Positions 25,901-38,300 of a DNA stretch of 64,000 nt are shown here, in pieces. Source of the stretch: Melanocharis versteri (lineage: Eukaryota; Chordata; Aves; Passeriformes; Melanocharitidae); assembly GCA_013397845.1 (NCBI GenBank), contig VZTG01001540.1:386754-450753 (forward strand), in the 5' to 3' direction. The notes under the pieces were generated by a model. That model did not search any database. It saw only the letters and a list, made by a program, of their open reading frames with translations, and was not told the DNA's origin. The translations under genes and the position numbers were made by a program. The stretch's first letter is position 1; each line of letters starts with the position of its first letter.

Positions 25901-28900
25901 TTCTGAGGAATTGAGAATTTATTGATTTTCAAATATATGATGATAATATGGAGCCAGGTAACACAAAAATAAACACCCTTTTTCTTCATTTTTAAAAATT
26001 TATCTTGTCGGCTTAACTGCTTTTTTATGTTGGAAATGGTTTATTGTAGAAATCCCCCAGACAAGAGCAGAAATTGGCAACTGCTGAATGTAAGCTAAAA
26101 CACACACCATGAAATTTGTGTTCCTGCCATTGCTTGTGTCTATACATTTGGAACAAGTTTGTGATGCTCTATTAGTGTCAGTGCTGGGAAGTATGAGGTG
26201 GTTTTGAAATTTAATAAACATAGAAATAGGTTTCAAAGTCATGAGGAAAAAAGTTGCAGACATTTTCTCACAGCAAGATTGGAATTTCTTTTAAATTCCA
26301 GATGTGATTTTACATCAGTGTCTCTTGAGAAAGCAACCTTTCAAAATCAGCCTTGAAAACATAGTTATGGTTGTCATATCCCAAGGTAAATAACAGGTTT
26401 GTTGGTAGTATCATCTTGGGGAGCAAGTTTTATTTGTTTGTGCAGCTGGAACTCCCAACCCTTACATTATTTAGAGAATTCTTCCAAATTAAGAAAACTC
26501 CTTTAACGATCTTATGTTTGCAAGGAAGCGGATAGACCATGAGAATTGGGAGCCAAGTCTTCCAAACAAAGTAGCAGTGAATTGATTGGCAAGGAGAGAA
26601 ATAATGATAACATGAAAGCCAAGAAAATCCCAAATAATTAAAAGAATGAAAATATGATGCAAAAGTTCTTGGTTTTCCTTTTTAATCTCATGTAGGTGAA
26701 ACTATTGTAAATTTTATCTGCAGTATGAAGTCTCAAATTAGAAGTACATAAATATAGATGTAAGTCACAGAAGATAGATATCACTTCTTTAAGAAATGCC
26801 TTAAATACTAAAGGGAGAAATAGATATTTCCTGGACAAGTAAATGTTTCATAAATACTTTATCATGCACTAAAGGCAAACAGCACAGGAAAATAACATGG
26901 AAGGGTGTTCTTTATTTTTGAGTCAGAAGAGAACAAACTTCCTCCTGTAGGAAGAATAGGGCATTCTCTTATCCCACTGGAGTACCCTAATTGCTTTCAG
27001 GGAGTGAGACACCAGAGAAGTTCTGTCCCATGGCACTCAGTGTTTTATAACAACAATTTGGGAAGCTCAGGTTTCTCACTCCCAGAGTCTCCATTTGTTC
27101 GAATACCTTCCCAGGACATGCAAATTCTTTACAAACAAAAGTCCTTCCCAAATGTTACATACCTACATATCTGTGAAAAAAAAAAAATCCTTTCTTAAAA
27201 GAAAAAAATCCAAAAATCAAATTTTTTTAAAAAAATTGTATCTAGCTCTACCCTGTGTCTCAACCAATGATCTTTTGTTGCTGGTGGGAAATAGTGAGTA
27301 AATATCAAGTTCCTTGGTAAAATAATATCAGAAATCTAAGTAAAGGCAATAAATTTACTTACTAGGCCCTTGTCCATGGTCTGAAGGTTAAGATTTATCA
27401 TCTGCTTACCCTCAGGCTCAGGGAAGCCAGACACTTGCAAAACCTCAGATCATAAGATGAACTGAAATGATTTGTATCTTCTACAGAAGTGGTTGGTAGT
27501 TTACAACCAACTTTTCTTCTACCGTAAGGAAACTTCTCCTTGGACCTCAGCCACCGCCTTTGAGCAGTTGCCTCATAAGACATATAATCTAACCAAGTGA
27601 AAAGGTGGTCACACATTTCAAACTAAACCTCTCATGTGAAAAATGGACCTTTGAGCAAGTAACTGATGAGTGATAATGGTGCTGTAACTCAATATTAACC
27701 ACGCTGCAAAGCTCTGTGTGAATTCTGCTCTCAAAGGGCAGAAACCTTCTTTTAGAAAATTAGATTTTCAGAGCAGGCAGACATAATATTTTAAGTCACA
27801 TCATCTGCCCTCTACTGACGTTCCACTCAGACCAATATGTGGCCTTTCACGTAAAGTCCCCATTCCATATGTATTTTAGATTTTAGCAACTGTGTGATTT
27901 GCTTTGACAAGATGACTGATGGCTTTGCCATTAGGTGAGGTAGGACATTGACCTTCTCAAAAACACACAAAAACAAGCTCAGAAGAGAATACATTAACCC
28001 GCCTCTAACCCACAAGCAGTTCAAATGTACATTACAGAATAATTCTTCGCTGAAACCTTTGAAAGGGCAGCTGCCACAGGGCACCATATTTTGTACACTC
28101 AAAGAACGGTGTCATGCTTTGGAGCAGAGGCCATCAGAGCTCACCAGAGAGAAGGCAGTCCCTCAGTTGGATATCACAGTTGTTGTCAACATGAATTATT
28201 GCAAAACATCGTGTTGAAAGTATTGTCCTACTGTCGCAGGTAGTTCAGTGGCTATTTTCAAGAAATGTATTACTTTAACCCACTTTATGTTACACTAAAC
28301 GCTGCCCTGCAAGTCCCAGAGCTCCCAGTGGGCCAGAAATTTGCTTTCTCTCTGCTGGGGCCTTTTTGTCTCTAATTTCATTCAAAGAAAAGACCATGGA
28401 TATCATGGTTTGGTTTCATAAGGGAATACTCTACAGAAAACATTGTGGCATGGTGGTTGAAAATGGAGAAGCATCTTCCCACAGAACCTCCCAGAAATAA
28501 AGTGCAGGCAGTAAGAAGTAAAAAACTCCAGGTTCTTCCCCCAGAAGTTTGCAAGTGGAAAGGAGATCCCTAAGAAAATCTAAAAAGGGGCAAGAGAAAG
28601 AGAAGCAGAAGAAAGAGGGACATTATAATAAAATCAAACATATGCTCAGCACAAGTGAAGTCTTTGCATAGTGCTGTCTAATATGTGAAGATTTCTTTAC
28701 TTCACTTGCTTGCTAACAACTGGTGTTGTGAAGGATATGTCAATAATCAATGCTGACAGCTGCCTTGCACTAAAGGAGCTGAATAAAATTCACCTGGCTT
28801 GATAAACTTATCAGTGAGTTGCACCAAAATTCAGTGTTTCCTTTTTTGATTTGTCATTTATTATTACCATTAAATACCAGCTCAGCAGTGCTACAGCCAG

Positions 28901-29611
28901 ATGCTTGGTCAGCCACCTGAACCCATCACTCCAATGATAAAGCATCTGCCAAGCACAGAAGAAAGGGCTTGCTTTTGTCCTGTTCTAATTTCAAACACGC
29001 AACCAAAACCTTGATAACCAAACTCATTAGGAACCTTCTTGCCCACCATGGAAAGTTTGTACCTGATTTTAATAAAAATATGTGGTGCAGTTCAGATTTT
29101 TATGTTTCATATTTTAAGGTACAGAGTGATGGGTGTTTCTCTTTCCCTTTTAAAGGATGCATTCTAACTTATTACAATAAAATAGAGGTGGTCGAACAAA
29201 TTTGAGGAATTTTAGAATCACAGTACAGCATTTTGTTGCTAAAAGTGTTCTGGTAAACATGAAGAAATGTGGATGATGATGTTAGGAAGAAAATAGTAAG
29301 GTTCAAATAGCACAGATCTTGAATATGGGGTTTATAAAATAAAAATACATTTCATTTCAGTGAGTGTGAATTAGACTTCCAAATAATAGCATTCTCCAGG
29401 GTAATTGCATTACTATAATGTACTTTGCACTTTCAAAAATAGCAGGCAATGATCACTCAGAAGGCAACTATTTTATCGGGATAAGTCAAATATTAACAGA
29501 GGAAGTAAAAAAAGGAAAGTCTCACTTTAACATAAAGTGTTTCAAGATCGCTTTCAGCCATCTTAACTTTCTACTTTTAGCAAATTTTTCATATTTAAAG
29601 CCTGCTAGGGG
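22921..29611. other. Non-coding stretch without recognised genes
   Basis: About 6.7 kb, AT-rich. A segment at 24780-25040 has a higher GC content and an 88-codon open frame on the minus strand, but I recognise no transposase, zinc finger or other family in it. An 8-base inverted repeat (TGGAATTT / AAATTCCA) is at 26280-26300. A-rich runs occur at 27175-27190 and 27200-27240. Confidence 0.55.
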
Positions 29612-29944
29612 AGACTAATACTACCTGAAGGGAGGGTGTAGTGAAAGATGGGGGTCGGCCTTTTCTCCCAAGAAACAAGAAATAGGACAAGACAAAATGT
29701 CATCAAGTTGCACCAGAGGACACTTGCTTTGGATATTAGGAAAACTTTCTTCATGGAAAGTGTTATCAAGCACTGGAATAGGCTGCCCAGAGAAGTGGTG
29801 GAGTCACTGCCCCTGGAGGTATTTAAATGACATGTAGATGTGGCACTTAGGAATATAGTTTAGTGGCAGACTTGGCAGTTCTGGGTTGAGGGTTGGACTT
29901 GACCTTAGACGCATTTTCCAACCTAAGCATTTCCATGATTCTAG
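29612..29944 (+). mobile_element. CR1 LINE 3' fragment
   Basis: Plus-strand CR1 copy, 5'-truncated. The frame at 29648-29830 reads GLFSQETRNRTRQNVIKLHQ, then RKTFFMESVIKHWNRLPREV and ESLPLEVFK, the conserved C-terminal end of CR1 ORF2. The ORF closes with a stop soon after. The 3' UTR continues (GGGTTGAGGGTTGGACTTGACC) and ends in CCATGATTCTAG, the bird CR1 terminal octamer style. Of the clear ORF2-bearing CR1 copies here it is the only one on the plus strand. Confidence 0.93.
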
Positions 29945-32900
29945 GTATAAAGTATGTACAGGAGTGCAAAGCTCCCTCTGTTGTGCTATCAGTCTTGCAA
30001 ACATGGGTTAACAGTTAGAAAATTCTCAAATATCTGAGAATTTTCCTGAGCAAATTAAGACTGACAAATGTGCTTACAACTCTTAAGTGCAGAAATGCAA
30101 CATATTCTTGCAATCTCAGATTCTCATTCTCTATAGCATCCTAGATGTTCACATGAACATTTCAAAACAGTATAAACAATTAACAAAATGACTGGTTTTT
30201 TAACAAAAGCTGAGCAGCAGGTTTTGTTCCAATCCCCTCTATATAACCATGATACTTAAACATTTTAAATAATTTTTGTTCTTCTGAAGATAAAGTTCAG
30301 AGATTACAGAATAATGATGTCTGACCTGTATCTCAAAAGACATTACAATTCACCCAGACACCTGTAAACAAAACCCGAGAATATTTAGCCACTTAAACCC
30401 TATACTCTGATTTCTTTGAGCCTTTGCAGACATACAGATATCCAAGAAACTCAGTACTTCCCTTTTGGGGAGTTTGCTCTCACGGTCAGATCTTGTTACA
30501 GCTGTTCAAGATTTCTAATTCAATTCTGTCCGACTGATGCTTCCAACCACTGGTTACCACGTGCCTTTCACCAGCCAGCCAAAGTGGCCATTAACACTCA
30601 GCTGTTCTTCTTCAGTGATATTGTTGAGTATGAGAAAAAACTCTTCTTCAAGGTGTGGATTGCACTTGTGGCTCTTTTCCAGAATGCATCCAGCCCTACA
30701 TTGCTAATATCCTCAGTACGTCTGACCAGTACACTCATCTACCCACAAAAAATCCCACCAGCTTGCTGTGAAACTAAAAAATCTGCCGAAAAGTTTATTT
30801 TGCTCTCTTGATCATTAAGGGAAACCTGAGTCGTCTGAGGAGATGTCTAATGCCAAAAACAAATGTCTCTGAAACATTCCCCCTCTCTGTTAAAATGTGC
30901 AGAGAAGCCCCTGACTTCTGCATGTTAAAAAGCAGCAGAATTGTGTTGGGTTCAGATACTTTAAGAAAGTTGATTTTCACATTGCTTCATTTTGTATCGT
31001 GGTCATTTTTATTTGAACTAAATGTTCCAATAAAATATGTTGGCAGAGATTTTCCCATGCCACTTTTTTTCCTGTGAAATTCTATAAATTTTAGGTTGAC
31101 TTATTTCACTTTCAGGTTACTTCAGAAAAATTGTATTGCAAGATAGTTTTATCTGGGAATAATTGAATGATGATTACATATTTGTACTGGAAAACCAATA
31201 AATATATTGCATGGAAATATAGTTACAAATATCGTCAGTCAGAAGACCAAAATTTGAAATATATTTTTCATGACAATGTGAAGTAGAGCAACTTAAGTTT
31301 TAGAGCATTAATATCAGGCTATTTTGCAAACAAAACAAGGCAACTCTACTTTGACAATCTCTTGAGTCCATGTTAGTTCTGTTTTGCACTGTGAAAGGAC
31401 TGTAATGTAATATTTTTTTAAATTTAAAATATAGCTTTGACAGCACCGTTTTGCTTGAGGATGTGAATTTGACAGCAAATCCCCTGGCTGTGAGAGGCCT
31501 TGCTTGTAGTAAGTCACTGCCTGACAACCCCTAAATCACAGGTTGAAATTAATATGAATAAATTATATTGAATGCCTCTGTCCTAAAGTTGGGTGCATTT
31601 CGCCTTTTATTCCTTCAGTTTCCCTTACTTCTTTTGGTTCTTTTCTCTTCTGTCATCTTCCACTTTTCTTAAGTCTTTTACTTTGTTTCCTTGCAGAAAA
31701 ACTTTCAGTTCTTGGCATGGAAAGGTAGGGGATTTTTTTTCTTTTCACCATTTAAATACTTCTTTTTCTCCAGAAATATTCAAGACATGAATAAGAACTT
31801 TGACTAATTAAATTCTAACCTATTTTAATTCATCTCTGGCCATTCCCATTTGTCTTTTCTACTTCCTTTTAATCACACTCTTTTTAAAGCTTCTGTCATA
31901 ATCATGTATGCCACCTATTCCTTTCCCTAAATATGTCTTTACTTTTATTATTATTAGCTATCTCTTCTTTTCTACCGTGTCTTTTAATTTATTCTCCCTT
32001 TCAGGCTTTTTTTTTTTTCCCCTCAGAGGTTGTGCCTCTGGTCCCCAAAGCTGCTAGTCAATTTTCTACAGTGCGGGCAGAAAATTATTTACTACTCTAT
32101 ATCCTAACTCCTGTAGAATACTGCATTATCCCTCAATCTTACCTACTTAGCATTTTGAATGTGTATCAAAAATTTTGTGCCAATGGCTCTGTTGTATTTT
32201 CTCAACCTTAGCTTTTAGTTAAGAGAGAGAAGCAGCCTAATTCAGCAGACTGGTCAGCTGAACCAGTAGAAAATGTTGCATTTGCAGATGTTTCTCAGTA
32301 TTCTTAAGCTCATGTGTCTTTGCTTTGAGCAAAGTTTTCAGCAGTTCTGTTCAGGATTTTTTCAGATACTGTAATTCCACTTCATTTAAATGAATTAACA
32401 GTTAAAAGATGTTTGTCATTTTAAGCATGCTAATACAATACAATTTAGCTGAGAAGTATCTCTTGATTCAAAAGAGATTCCAACATTAATCAAAAGCAAC
32501 AGAAATTAAAATATTAAAACAGAATCCTTATTGAAATTATTTGGAATAACAAACTGGATTATTTTCATGAAAGTGTTCAGATTTTATTTTTATTGTGGTT
32601 TGTGGCAGGAAAAATTTTAAATCTCAAAAATGCCTATGGAGGTAGATGCAACCTTGCTCTTTTGATGAGTTTTTTACATATGATATTTCAGTGCAAATTT
32701 TGTTTTTGTAACTATACAACTACATTTGCATCCATTTGATTCCACACCATAAAAACGCATACTAATTTGCTTTCCGTGCTTGTCATCCTCATAATCATTT
32801 ACCTTACCTTTATCCTGGCTTATTGCACAAAAAATAATTTAATACCTCAATAACGGAATAAATTATACACTACAACTCCAGTTTTAAATGCCTATTTTAT

Positions 32901-34119
32901 TAACACTTTATAATTTTATTTCCTGCATAAGATCTTCCATATAGCTCCCTCTGCCTCCAATAAATCATTTTCCAACTTCATTCAGTATTTGACTATTATA
33001 TTAAATTTATTCCGTGGCTCATATGTGGAATCATATTAAATATACCTCAGAGAGGTGTTTCAGATTTCATTTACTGAACGATTAAAAGCTCACAGATGAA
33101 CATATATGAAAAATTTACCTTCTGAAATAGATTTATTAATATTTTGTGTCTATAACTATAACAATCTGCCATGAATTGGAAAGGGCATGGATGAATAGGT
33201 AGCATCAGCATTCCTGTTCCTCATACACAACTTTTACTACTAACTGCTTAAAACAGAGAAGGGTCCTCACAATGACAGAATATCTGATTTATTTAACCAC
33301 ATTCTGTGTTTCAAGATTTTTCTAATTGCACTCATATTCCGTATGGGGACTATTGGTATGTTTCCTTTTCCATTTTTTTTTTCTTAGATAACAGCCAAAA
33401 TCTCTGAACCGTTCAGGCTCCTGCCTGAAACATCTAGCCTTTCCTCTTGAGCTGTGCTGTTTACCTGCCTTGGGTTCGCTGTCTCCAGGGGCAAGAATGC
33501 ACTGAATGCCAGAAACATGCACAGGAACCTCCAAGGAATGTAGGCATCTGAACTCCAGCATGACCACCCACAGAAACTCTGGAGACTGCTTTGGAACCCA
33601 CAGCAGCTGGACACCGTGGCTGGGCTGAGGTGATGCCGCTGCCTGGGAAATGTCACATTAGCACAGCTGGGATCACTGGCTCCCATTAGTGGAGCAAGAG
33701 GGACTACGGCTTGGGCAGATGAGTAAGACTGCTCAGATGGAAGCATGTGGGCTTGGGGTCAGGCACCCTCCCCAAAAAGCCATTTCTGCCCCACACTGGG
33801 TTATAGGCCTCCTCTAGTTTGCTTCTGGCCTCCCTCTCACAAACCCCACTAATCTTGCCAGTGGCCAGGCTTCAGAAGAAGAAGCAGAGTCACTTAATCC
33901 TGGAAGGTGTTTCCTAGCAGAGGGTGGTGTGGAAGCAGTGGCCTTTCAAGACGTTCAGCTGGAGGAAGGTCTGTTTCTGGAGATACTGTGTCACCAAATC
34001 CCCTTATCCCTTCTGACAGAGCTCAGTTTCCTACCCCCACTTGGCACCTCTCCATAGGCACTAAGATGTCTTCCTAGGGATCTGGACAAACCTACAGGAC
34101 ACAGAGAAGCAATCACATG
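29945..34119. other. Non-coding stretch without recognised genes
   Basis: About 4.2 kb, strongly AT-rich between 31000 and 33350. A 131-codon open frame at 30416-30811 is the longest one outside repeats, but it has no recognisable domain, has no codon pattern I can distinguish, and lacks upstream support. A short perfect hairpin is at 30018-30045. Bases 33400-34090 are GC-richer with no identified content. Confidence 0.55.
30018..30045. repeat. Perfect 11-bp inverted repeat (hairpin)
   Basis: Arms GAAAATTCTCA (30018-30028) and TGAGAATTTTC (30035-30045) with a 6-base loop. It lies about 75 bases downstream of the CR1 tail ending at 29944. No terminator role is expected in a vertebrate genome. 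It may be chance or a small decayed MITE core. Confidence 0.6.
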
Positions 34120-34478
34120 ATCATAGAACCATAGAATGGTTTGGGTTAAAAAGGACTTTTAAAGATCCTCTAGTCTAACTTCCCCACCATGGGCAGGGAA
34201 CCTTCCACTAGGTAAGGTTGCTCAGAGTCCCATTCAACCGGGCCTTGAACATTTCCAGGGATGGAGCATACACAAATTCTCTGGGCAAACTGCTACAGTG
34301 TCTGACCACCTTCATTGTGAAAACAAAATTCTTCCTAATATCCAATTTAAATCTACCCTTCTTGAGTTTAAACCTGTTTTCCCTTGTTCTATCACTCCAG
34401 CATTTGGCAAAAACTCTGTCTTTCTTACAAACACCTTTATATATTGAAAGGCCATAAGTGATCTAAAATCCTTCTGAG
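34120..34478 (-). mobile_element. CR1 LINE 3' fragment
   Basis: Minus-strand CR1. The 3' terminal repeat is TCATAGAACCATAGAATGG (from 34121), followed by the conserved 3' UTR and ORF2 end (TTTGGGTTAAAAAGGAC, CATGGGCAGGGAACCTTCC, CATTTCCAGGGATGG). The piece resembles a different CR1 subfamily from the copies at 2011 and 51657: it has the CACCATGGGCAGGGA form. The far end fades out near 34478. 5'-truncated and well diverged. Confidence 0.9.
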
Positions 34479-34645
34479 ATTACCAGAACAGAAAAAAAAT
34501 TGCTCTCACATATTTAGGCACCAAGACAAGATCTATTTGCTTAATGTAGACTTTTTCCACACAGATATCTCCATATAGATATTGTTACCCATTAATAGCC
34601 AATGAAGAAAAATTGGACTTTCTAAAAAACACAGCATCACCAAAA
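34479..34645. other. Spacer between two CR1 copies
   Basis: AT-rich, no recognised feature. It includes an A run near 34493-34500. Confidence 0.5.
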
Positions 34646-34830
34646 CACAGAATCATCAAAGCTGAAGATACCTTCAAGATCATCTAGTCCAACTATGAAG
34701 CTGGCACCACCATAATCACCTTTCAACCATATCCCCAAGTGCCACATCTACATCCAGACACCTCTTGAACACTTCTAGAGACAGTGAATCAACCGCTTCC
34801 CTGGGTAACTTGTTCCAATGCCTAACCACT
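34646..34830 (-). mobile_element. CR1 LINE 3' end, left part of a mosaic
   Basis: Minus strand. CACAGAATCATC at 34646 is the 3' tail. The minus-strand frame reads VVRHWNKLPREAVDSLSLEV then FKRCLDVDVALGDMVER, the conserved CR1 ORF2 C-terminus. Similarity stops abruptly at CCTAACCACT (34830). The piece that should follow in CR1 (about 45 codons, including the GLFSQ and RKNFFTE region) is absent and a foreign 204-bp segment follows. Confidence 0.9.
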
Positions 34831-35034
34831 TGTCCCGTTCCACTATAAAAGGGGGAGCCGGGAAGGATTCTTTCGATAGATTTTTCTGATGAAAAATCAA
34901 GCACGGACACGGCAATATTATATTTGAGAACCGTTTATTGAAATAAAAACAAACAAATAAACACAACTAAATGATCTTATTAAAGAGGGATAGGAAAAGG
35001 AACAGAAAGAGGAAAAGAGAGAGTGGGGGGGNCA
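34831..35034 (-). mobile_element. LTR-like TG...CA segment inside CR1
   Basis: This 204-bp stretch replaces part of the CR1 body. It begins TGTCCCGTTCC on the plus strand and ends GGGGGGGNCA, so both ends fit the TG...CA rule. On the minus strand it carries an AATAAACGG polyadenylation-like signal (near 34933-34946) followed by a U5-like end (CCGTGTCCGTGCTTG, ...GGAACGGGACA). An 8-bp hairpin (GATTTTTC / GAAAAATC, 34879-34898) lies inside. The plus-strand TATAAAAGG at 34844-34852 could alternatively be a TATA box. No clear target-site duplication is visible and about 135 bp of CR1 are missing, so it is not a clean insertion. It may be a partial endogenous retroviral LTR or a sequence-assembly join; base 35032 is N beside a G run. 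Confidence 0.45.
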
Positions 35035-35391
35035 GGCAGTTGTAGAGAGGCATAAGGTCACCCCGAGCCTCCTCTTCTCCAGGCTGAACACCCCCGGCTC
35101 TCTCAGCTGCTCCTCACAGGACCTGTGCTCCAGGCCCTTCACCAACTCCATTGCCCTCCTCTGGATTTGCTCCAGCCTTTCGATGTCTTTCCTGAATGGA
35201 AAGCCCAGAACTGGACACAGCACTCAAGGTGCAGCCTCACCAGTGCTGAGTACAGAGGGACAATCCCCGCCCTGCTCCTGCTGGCCACACTATCGCTGAT
35301 CCAGGCCAGGATGCCATTGGCCTTCTTGGCCACCTGGGCACATGCTGCACTGACGTCTAAATAGACAACATCCACCGAGTTTTCCTCACCT
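35035..35391 (-). mobile_element. CR1 LINE ORF2 fragment with internal deletion
   Basis: Minus strand. The frame reads VDVVYLDVSAA, then CAQVAKKANGILAWISDSVA, SRAGIVPLYSALVRLHLECC and VQFWAFHSGK, ending with LEQIQRRAMELVKGLEHRSC and SLEKRRLGVTLCLSTTA in another frame (frameshift near 35180). VDVVYLD belongs to the RT palm, while CAQVAKKAN lies about 190 codons later in intact CR1. Here they are joined almost in frame near 35345-35358, so roughly 570 bp of the RT core is deleted. The element continues as the right part of the mosaic that starts at 34646. Confidence 0.9.
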
Positions 35392-38300
35392 ACTGACAGC
35401 TGACTTCAGAGGGTAAAATATTTTATTAAATAGGTAAACTGAAACATGGCCTTTGTAGTTTTCTTCCCAGCACTGTGCAGGTTAAGTAGCTTCAAGTGAA
35501 TGTACATACTCTATCCTAGAAGCTGATCAAACATGTTACAGGAGAATGTATTACTAAGAGAAAATTCAGTTTTACAGTATGAAATTCCAAGTAAAAATTG
35601 ACATCTATTAATCTAACCCACAGTCTAAAGTAAACTAATCAATTTTTCATATAATCAGAGGAGACACGGAATAAACTGAAAGTGACTCACTGAAATAGAG
35701 GTATTCACTTCTTTGAAAAGACAGTAAAATGAGCTTCTGAACGAATGTACAGTGAGTTGAAAGAAAGGACGCAGGCTATGTCCTGGGCATAAAGATATGA
35801 TTGTCTAAATGGCATTTTTCCATTGCAAAGTTTCTACTGTTCTTGAAAAAATATAATACTTTATTCTCAAAAGACATATGAAAGTTGGGAGGAAATAAGA
35901 GCTGAGAAATAGCTACTTCTCTGTGTTTGAAGGGTATTTTAGCTCATCAAATGTAACCTTTGAGAGAAAGGTAAAGACACCTTTTATGCTTATCAAGGAA
36001 AAAGCTTACATGACATTTCCCAAATCTCCTACTTATCCAACTGTCCAGTCAGCTGCAGCAGCAAGTGCCCAGGACCAGCAGAGAGCCAGGACAGCTGCTG
36101 TGTCTTGTCTCCCAGAATGTCACATTTTCAACTCTCATCACTGCTGTTTCTTTTTCCTTTTTTCTTATGGCCATTTGACAGAGCTGGTATAGATTCATTT
36201 TTTATTGGATCTGAAAAAAAGGCCATATCTATGTATTTTTTGTGTTTCATCGTAGATTTAAAGGCATGGTGAATAGATTAATAGGTGGAAGAAAATATGG
36301 GGTCCTTTTCTAAAGAATGAAAAGCTTCAAGGACTGGGCTAGCAAGGTTCTTCTGGAAAGAGTATGGAGAAGGAAGAAAGATGGAGGCTGCTCTGGGCCT
36401 CTCTCTCCTTTGTGCAGACCTGTCTGTCACCCTTTAAGCCACTGCAGTGAAGTACATCTTTCCTCAAGCCAAGTGAAGAAAGTCTGTGGGTGAAGTTCCT
36501 GAAATGAGGGTTCATCATCACAATTCCTGTGCCTCTGTCTCTATTTTCAAGTGGATGTTGAGTGTCATTTTTGGTCATAAGACCACACAGAGAACAAGAG
36601 CTTCTACAGTTCTGGGAACACAATATTTTATGGGTGCATTCATATGGAAATAAATGATAATTTAAAAAATACTATTAGTCTTAATCAGTAAATCCCACAA
36701 CTTGCACAATCCAGAATTAGAAATTATGGTTCCTTGCAGCCTTTTATGTTGCTATCATTATTTCTCATTTCTTACTTAACAAACTTGACCTGACATGCTT
36801 CCTCTTACCATTTATAATCCCAACTTCTGTGTGCCCTTATATTTGTTTCAAAATCAACTACTGAGGGGTTTTTTCTACCTGTTTTTCCTCCTCTTATCAC
36901 CTTACCTCATGAAAACTTTATCCCATTGCCTGTTTTCTCTAATTTAAAACTCAAATGTGCCTATTCATTTGAGGCTGCTATCTCTAGAGCAATACGACAG
37001 TGTTTGCACACTATTAGTGGCCACATTTTTGGTCTCCTTTCCCATCCCATAAATACAGAACTGATCTTTGTCACTTCTGCTCCTTCAAATGTAAAAATTA
37101 TCAGCATAAAGAGAAAAACACTTATCTGGCAATGCTGACAGCAGCAGCTGAATGCCAACAATTCTCAGTACAGCTATGAATATGTATTGCTGCTGTTCTC
37201 TGCTAGAGAAAGCAGGAGTACTTGGCTCTGTGAACGAATATTTCCCAAATAGTGCTATATTCTGTATACCCAGTAATACTATATTATTTGCATACCACTT
37301 TTGTCATTAGAATGAAAACATGTCACTTTGTTATAGCTCTGCAATGAACCATTGGTACACTACTAGAAATTATTATCTTGTGGTAAGAAAAATATTTCAT
37401 TATAGAGAAGCTGATGATTTCTTAAATGGGAGGTACTCCACCTGAAAAGCTGGTGTTAGTACAGATTCCTCAACCTTCCTGAGATATTGTTTCATATACA
37501 CTTGCAAAGACCAACAGTAATAATAGGAAATTGAGGCAGAGATAAGAAGCAGAGGAGAAAGGTGTCTTATCTATATATACAAGTACACATAAGTATTTAG
37601 TACTGATTTACATTTAACATATATTCCATATTCTGGCAAAGTGAGATAGCGTGGTTTAGAAACACTTCTTCTAGATGCAATTTATGCTGTAAATAAAAGA
37701 AGCCTAATAATTTATGTATCACATAAAATAATCAGCAACACTGTCTCATTTACACCTACAGAAAATTTGTCCTTCATCATTCAAGTTCACCGTTTCCAAG
37801 TATACAATTTCTTTTCTGTTTTTCCCAAGTATCTATTGAAGTTTGAAGGTCAGAGATTGCTTGACTCAGGCACAGTTACCTCAGGATACTTTCTTCTGAC
37901 CTTTAGGTAACTGATGAGTATTTTAAAAAGCCACATGGGTTTTGAGCCATCCCCATGGCCTTTATTCAGGAAAGAATTACTCCTGATGTTCAGCATTTCT
38001 GTATTTCAGGCTGCCAGCACTTCAGCTATCATCATTGCTCCAGCCCACTGCTCAGACAAACAGAGTGGGATGAGGTCTGGGCCATCCAATGCTCTTAACT
38101 GCTTAAGTTTACGAATTCTCGTGATCATAGGCTTTAACTTTTTTTCAGCAATGTCCTCAATTTCCCAGTATCTGTTCTTTAACTTCAGGCTTGCTGATCT
38201 GCCTTGGTGACAAATGTCTCCATTAGAACAGATTCATTTTATTTTCTCAGTCTCACTCCACATGTTTAAAAAGGTCTTAAAGATTTAGGAACTAATAGAG

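Noticed and set aside
30416..30811. 131-codon open frame outside repeats
   Set aside because: No recognised domain, no supporting exon structure and no signal of coding constraint that I can see by eye.
34844..34852. TATAAAAGG considered as an active promoter TATA box
   Set aside because: It lies at the U5-like end when the segment is read on the minus strand, and no gene follows on the plus strand.
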